NCBI RefSeq assembly: GCF_022496765.1
Contig: NZ_VANV01000013.1
Location: forward strand, 62,001-126,000
Length of the DNA stretch: 64,000 bases
Origin: Acidaminobacter sp. JC074
GTDB lineage: Bacteria; Bacillota; Clostridia; Peptostreptococcales; Acidaminobacteraceae
Reading direction: 5' to 3'
Numbering within the stretch: position 1 is the first letter of the stretch; each line of letters begins with the position of its first letter. A model generated the notes under the pieces. That model was not told the DNA's origin and did not search any database. It was given only the letters and a program-made list of their open reading frames with translations. The position numbers and the translations under genes are program-made. Of the stretch, positions 62,571 through 64,000 are shown piece after piece.

Positions 62571-62603
62571 AAAAGTTTTGAGATAGACTCTCAAAACTTT
62601 TTA
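62571..62603 (+). terminator. Terminator after tetR
   Basis: AAAAGTTTTGAGA, five bases, TCTCAAAACTTTT, a 13-bp perfect stem; T-rich on both sides so it may act both ways. Confidence 0.85.
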
Positions 62604-62719
62604 TGTTTTCAACTATGTTTTTTATGATAACATAGCCATACTTCTTTCAAGATGTATGGTAGCTTCCAAACTATAACAGGGCGTTACACTCCCCTAACTT
62701 AATAGAGGAGTCACTTTAC

Positions 62720-62941
62720 TTATTCATTAACTGCATGATTCTTTATATATTCACGTAATGCTGAGTTCAAAAGTGTTTGATAACCTATTCTTTCTTCGGA
62801 AGCTTTCTTTTTGAAGAAAAGAATAATATCGTCATCTAGGCGAATTATTATCGACTTCTTATGAGGTTTATAAAATCGTCCCCCTACTCCTTTTGAAAAG
62901 TCATATTCATCTTTCATTTCATAATCTTCTTTCATACTCAT
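62720..62941 (-). CDS. brnA: BrnA-type antitoxin
   Basis: About 73 residues. ATG at 62941 with AGAAGG close upstream is preferred over 62968. IIIRLDDDIILFFKKKA and YQTLLNSALREYI form the ribbon-helix-helix typical of BrnA/CopG antitoxins. It overlaps the toxin gene by 23 bases and would neutralise BrnT and repress the pair. The frame is intact. Confidence 0.8.
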   Translation of the reverse strand: MSMKEDYEMKDEYDFSKGVGGRFYKPHKKSIIIRLDDDIILFFKKKASEERIGYQTLLNSALREYIKNHAVNE

Positions 62942-63212
62942 ATTGCCTTCTTTCATGGTTAGTTGCATTTCTCGCTGATATAATTCTAATTATTTCATCG
63001 CCATCGTCGTCAAAATATAAATGTGCAACAACTAAAATATATTGTTCATGAGTTGTTCCAACTGCAATCCACTTTTCTTCAAAGGAACTAAATCTCTCGT
63101 CATGTATACTTGATTGAAACGGATCGAAAAAAACTTCTCTTGCTTGTTCAAAACTCACACCATGTTTTTCTTTGTTGGTTATGTTTTTATTTTCATCCTA
63201 CAATAATTTCAA
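62919..63212 (-). pseudogene. brnT: BrnT-type toxin interrupted by an amber codon
   Basis: A TTG start at 63212 with AGGAGG seven bases upstream opens a frame of four codons, a TAG at 63198-63200, then DENKNITNKEKHGVSFEQA and the rest of a BrnT RNase toxin (REVFFDP, FEEKWIAVGTTHEQYILVVAH, IRIISARNATNHERRQYE). BrnT proteins usually begin MKFEWDENKN, so the TAG replaces the Trp codon TGG by one base. Restart at the GTG at 63158 would lose the first strand. Otherwise full length. Confidence 0.8.
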
Positions 63213-63509
63213 AATACATCCTCCTAATTAAAATATACAATAAGGATTCAGTATTATCACTACATTGTACATACACAAAACAGTCGGCTTCACCATATAC
63301 AATCAGTAGTTCTCTTTCTTTACCTAATCACTTACTAGAAATACTACTTCCTTTATTATTAATGTTTCATGTATAACTCCAAAGAGATGTACACTACACT
63401 TATCCCAGATTTTCTAACTATTTTGTAGGGTAAGAATAGTTGTAGTCAAAATCGTCGAGCAATCGTCTTACAATATGGTGTACAATATAATCAGGAAATG
63501 GAGACTATA
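63213..63509. other. Intergenic region, no gene seen
   Basis: AT-rich spacer between divergent brnT and the radical SAM gene. A TATAAT at 63486-63491 may serve the latter. No tRNA, long frame or clear operator. Confidence 0.5.
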
Positions 63510-64000
63510 ATGAGAACACCACAGTATAAAGAAGTGAAGAAGATACTTTATAAGGACCAACATCCCGATAGTTGGTACGTTAACTTCTATCGAATGTCAC
63601 CCTACCTTGCCTGCGAGCACGGGTGTACCTACTGCTATGTAAGAGCTGAAAAGTACAACATTGAAGGGAATTTTGAACAGGATATTGTTGTTAAGCAAAA
63701 CACACTTGATCGGTTAAAAGAAGAACTCCCTAAACTTAGAGAGTATGGCACTATTGGCATTTCAACAGGTACAAGCGATTCTTATCAACCTATTGAGAAA
63801 GAACTAGAAATTTCTAGAGAAACACTCAAGTTAATCAGGGATATTAGGTATCCGGCTACCTTCTTAACAAAATCAGTTTTAATGAATCGTGATATTGATA
63901 TCTTCAAAGATATGAAGGCCTATGCAGACATACATATCAACATGACACTTACAAGTCTCGATGAGGAAGTCACTAGAATATTTGAACCCAAGGCACCTTC
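63510..64000 (+). CDS. Spore-photoproduct-lyase-like radical SAM protein, 3' end outside window
   Basis: 163 codons visible from the ATG at 63510. The radical SAM cysteines CEHGCTYCY are near residue 37, with NFYRMSPYLAC before and SVLMNRDIDI and HINMTLTSLDEEVTRIFEP after, the pattern of the SplB-related family. True SplB repairs spore photoproduct in DNA; several relatives of unknown function share this start. No SPASM-type extra cysteines can be judged as the C-terminus is missing. Confidence 0.8.
   Translation, partial: MRTPQYKEVKKILYKDQHPDSWYVNFYRMSPYLACEHGCTYCYVRAEKYNIEGNFEQDIVVKQNTLDRLKEELPKLREYGTIGISTGTSDSYQPIEKELEISRETLKLIRDIRYPATFLTKSVLMNRDIDIFKDMKAYADIHINMTLTSLDEEVTRIFEPKAP

Noticed and set aside
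60262-64000. The radical SAM gene at 63510 as maturase of the CGGC peptide
   Set aside because: It lies 3 kb away on the other strand behind unrelated genes and its start matches the SplB family, not peptide-modifying SPASM enzymes.

Overview
The window looks like chromosome of a low-GC, anaerobic, spore-forming Firmicute of the Clostridia. Evidence for sporulation is a GerMN-domain protein, a SleB-type cell-wall hydrolase, a YpeB-like lipid-anchored or membrane-anchored protein and a spore-photoproduct-lyase-like radical SAM protein. The genome probably uses selenocysteine (an in-frame UGA at the MsrA active site) and tungsten or molybdenum (tup transporter plus moa/moe genes). A genus cannot be fixed from this sequence; a Fusibacter/Acidaminobacter-like lineage is only a guess.

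Layout. 1-6.2 kb: one end of an integrative conjugative element of the Tn1549/RepA_N kind (parA, parB, repA with an internal 23-bp iteron array, pcfB, virD4-like coupling protein) followed by two related HEPN-like genes, lying against the 3' end of rlmD. 6.4-11.4 kb: rlmD, a GerMN protein, an NTF2-like protein, a YbgC-type thioesterase and a membrane-anchored MsrA-MsrB fusion with selenocysteine. 11.5-15.7 kb: acn-icd-citrate synthase operon (oxidative half of the TCA cycle, making 2-oxoglutarate). 15.7-20.2 kb: beta-glucoside locus (GH3 enzyme, GPH transporter, divergent AraC regulator). 20.4-34.5 kb: brnQ, GNAT, pyk-pfkA, dnaE, a solute-binding lipoprotein, an HD-GYP protein, HPr, whiA, Nudix and envelope genes. 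34.6-42.3 kb: a sugar operon (GH4 hydrolase, PfkB kinase, ABC transporter, PIG-L deacetylase, LacI regulator, Nudix) read from one promoter with two palindromic operators. 42.3-46.8 kb: yvcK-rapZ-PHP-murB and a SleB-type hydrolase. 46.9-54.3 kb: molybdopterin/tungsten operon tupA-tupB-tupC-moeA-moeA/PBP-moaA-moaC-MOSC preceded by a Moco/Tuco-type riboswitch. 54.4-57 kb: M42 peptidase, a small membrane protein, DAHP synthase. 57.2-60.4 kb: an MFS exporter gene split near codon 15 by a 1.66-kb TnpB-only element; a 32-residue CGGC peptide gene lies just upstream of the exporter. 60.9-64 kb: a self-regulated MBL-fold/TetR pair, a BrnT/BrnA toxin-antitoxin pair whose toxin carries an amber codon, and the start of a radical SAM gene.

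Most notable: the Sec-containing MsrAB fusion with a clear SECIS-like hairpin, the base-exact reconstruction of the TnpB insertion in the peptide/exporter operon, six exactly phased iterons inside repA, the amber-interrupted BrnT, and the tungstate-operon riboswitch. All of this is reading by eye; no database search or folding program was run.
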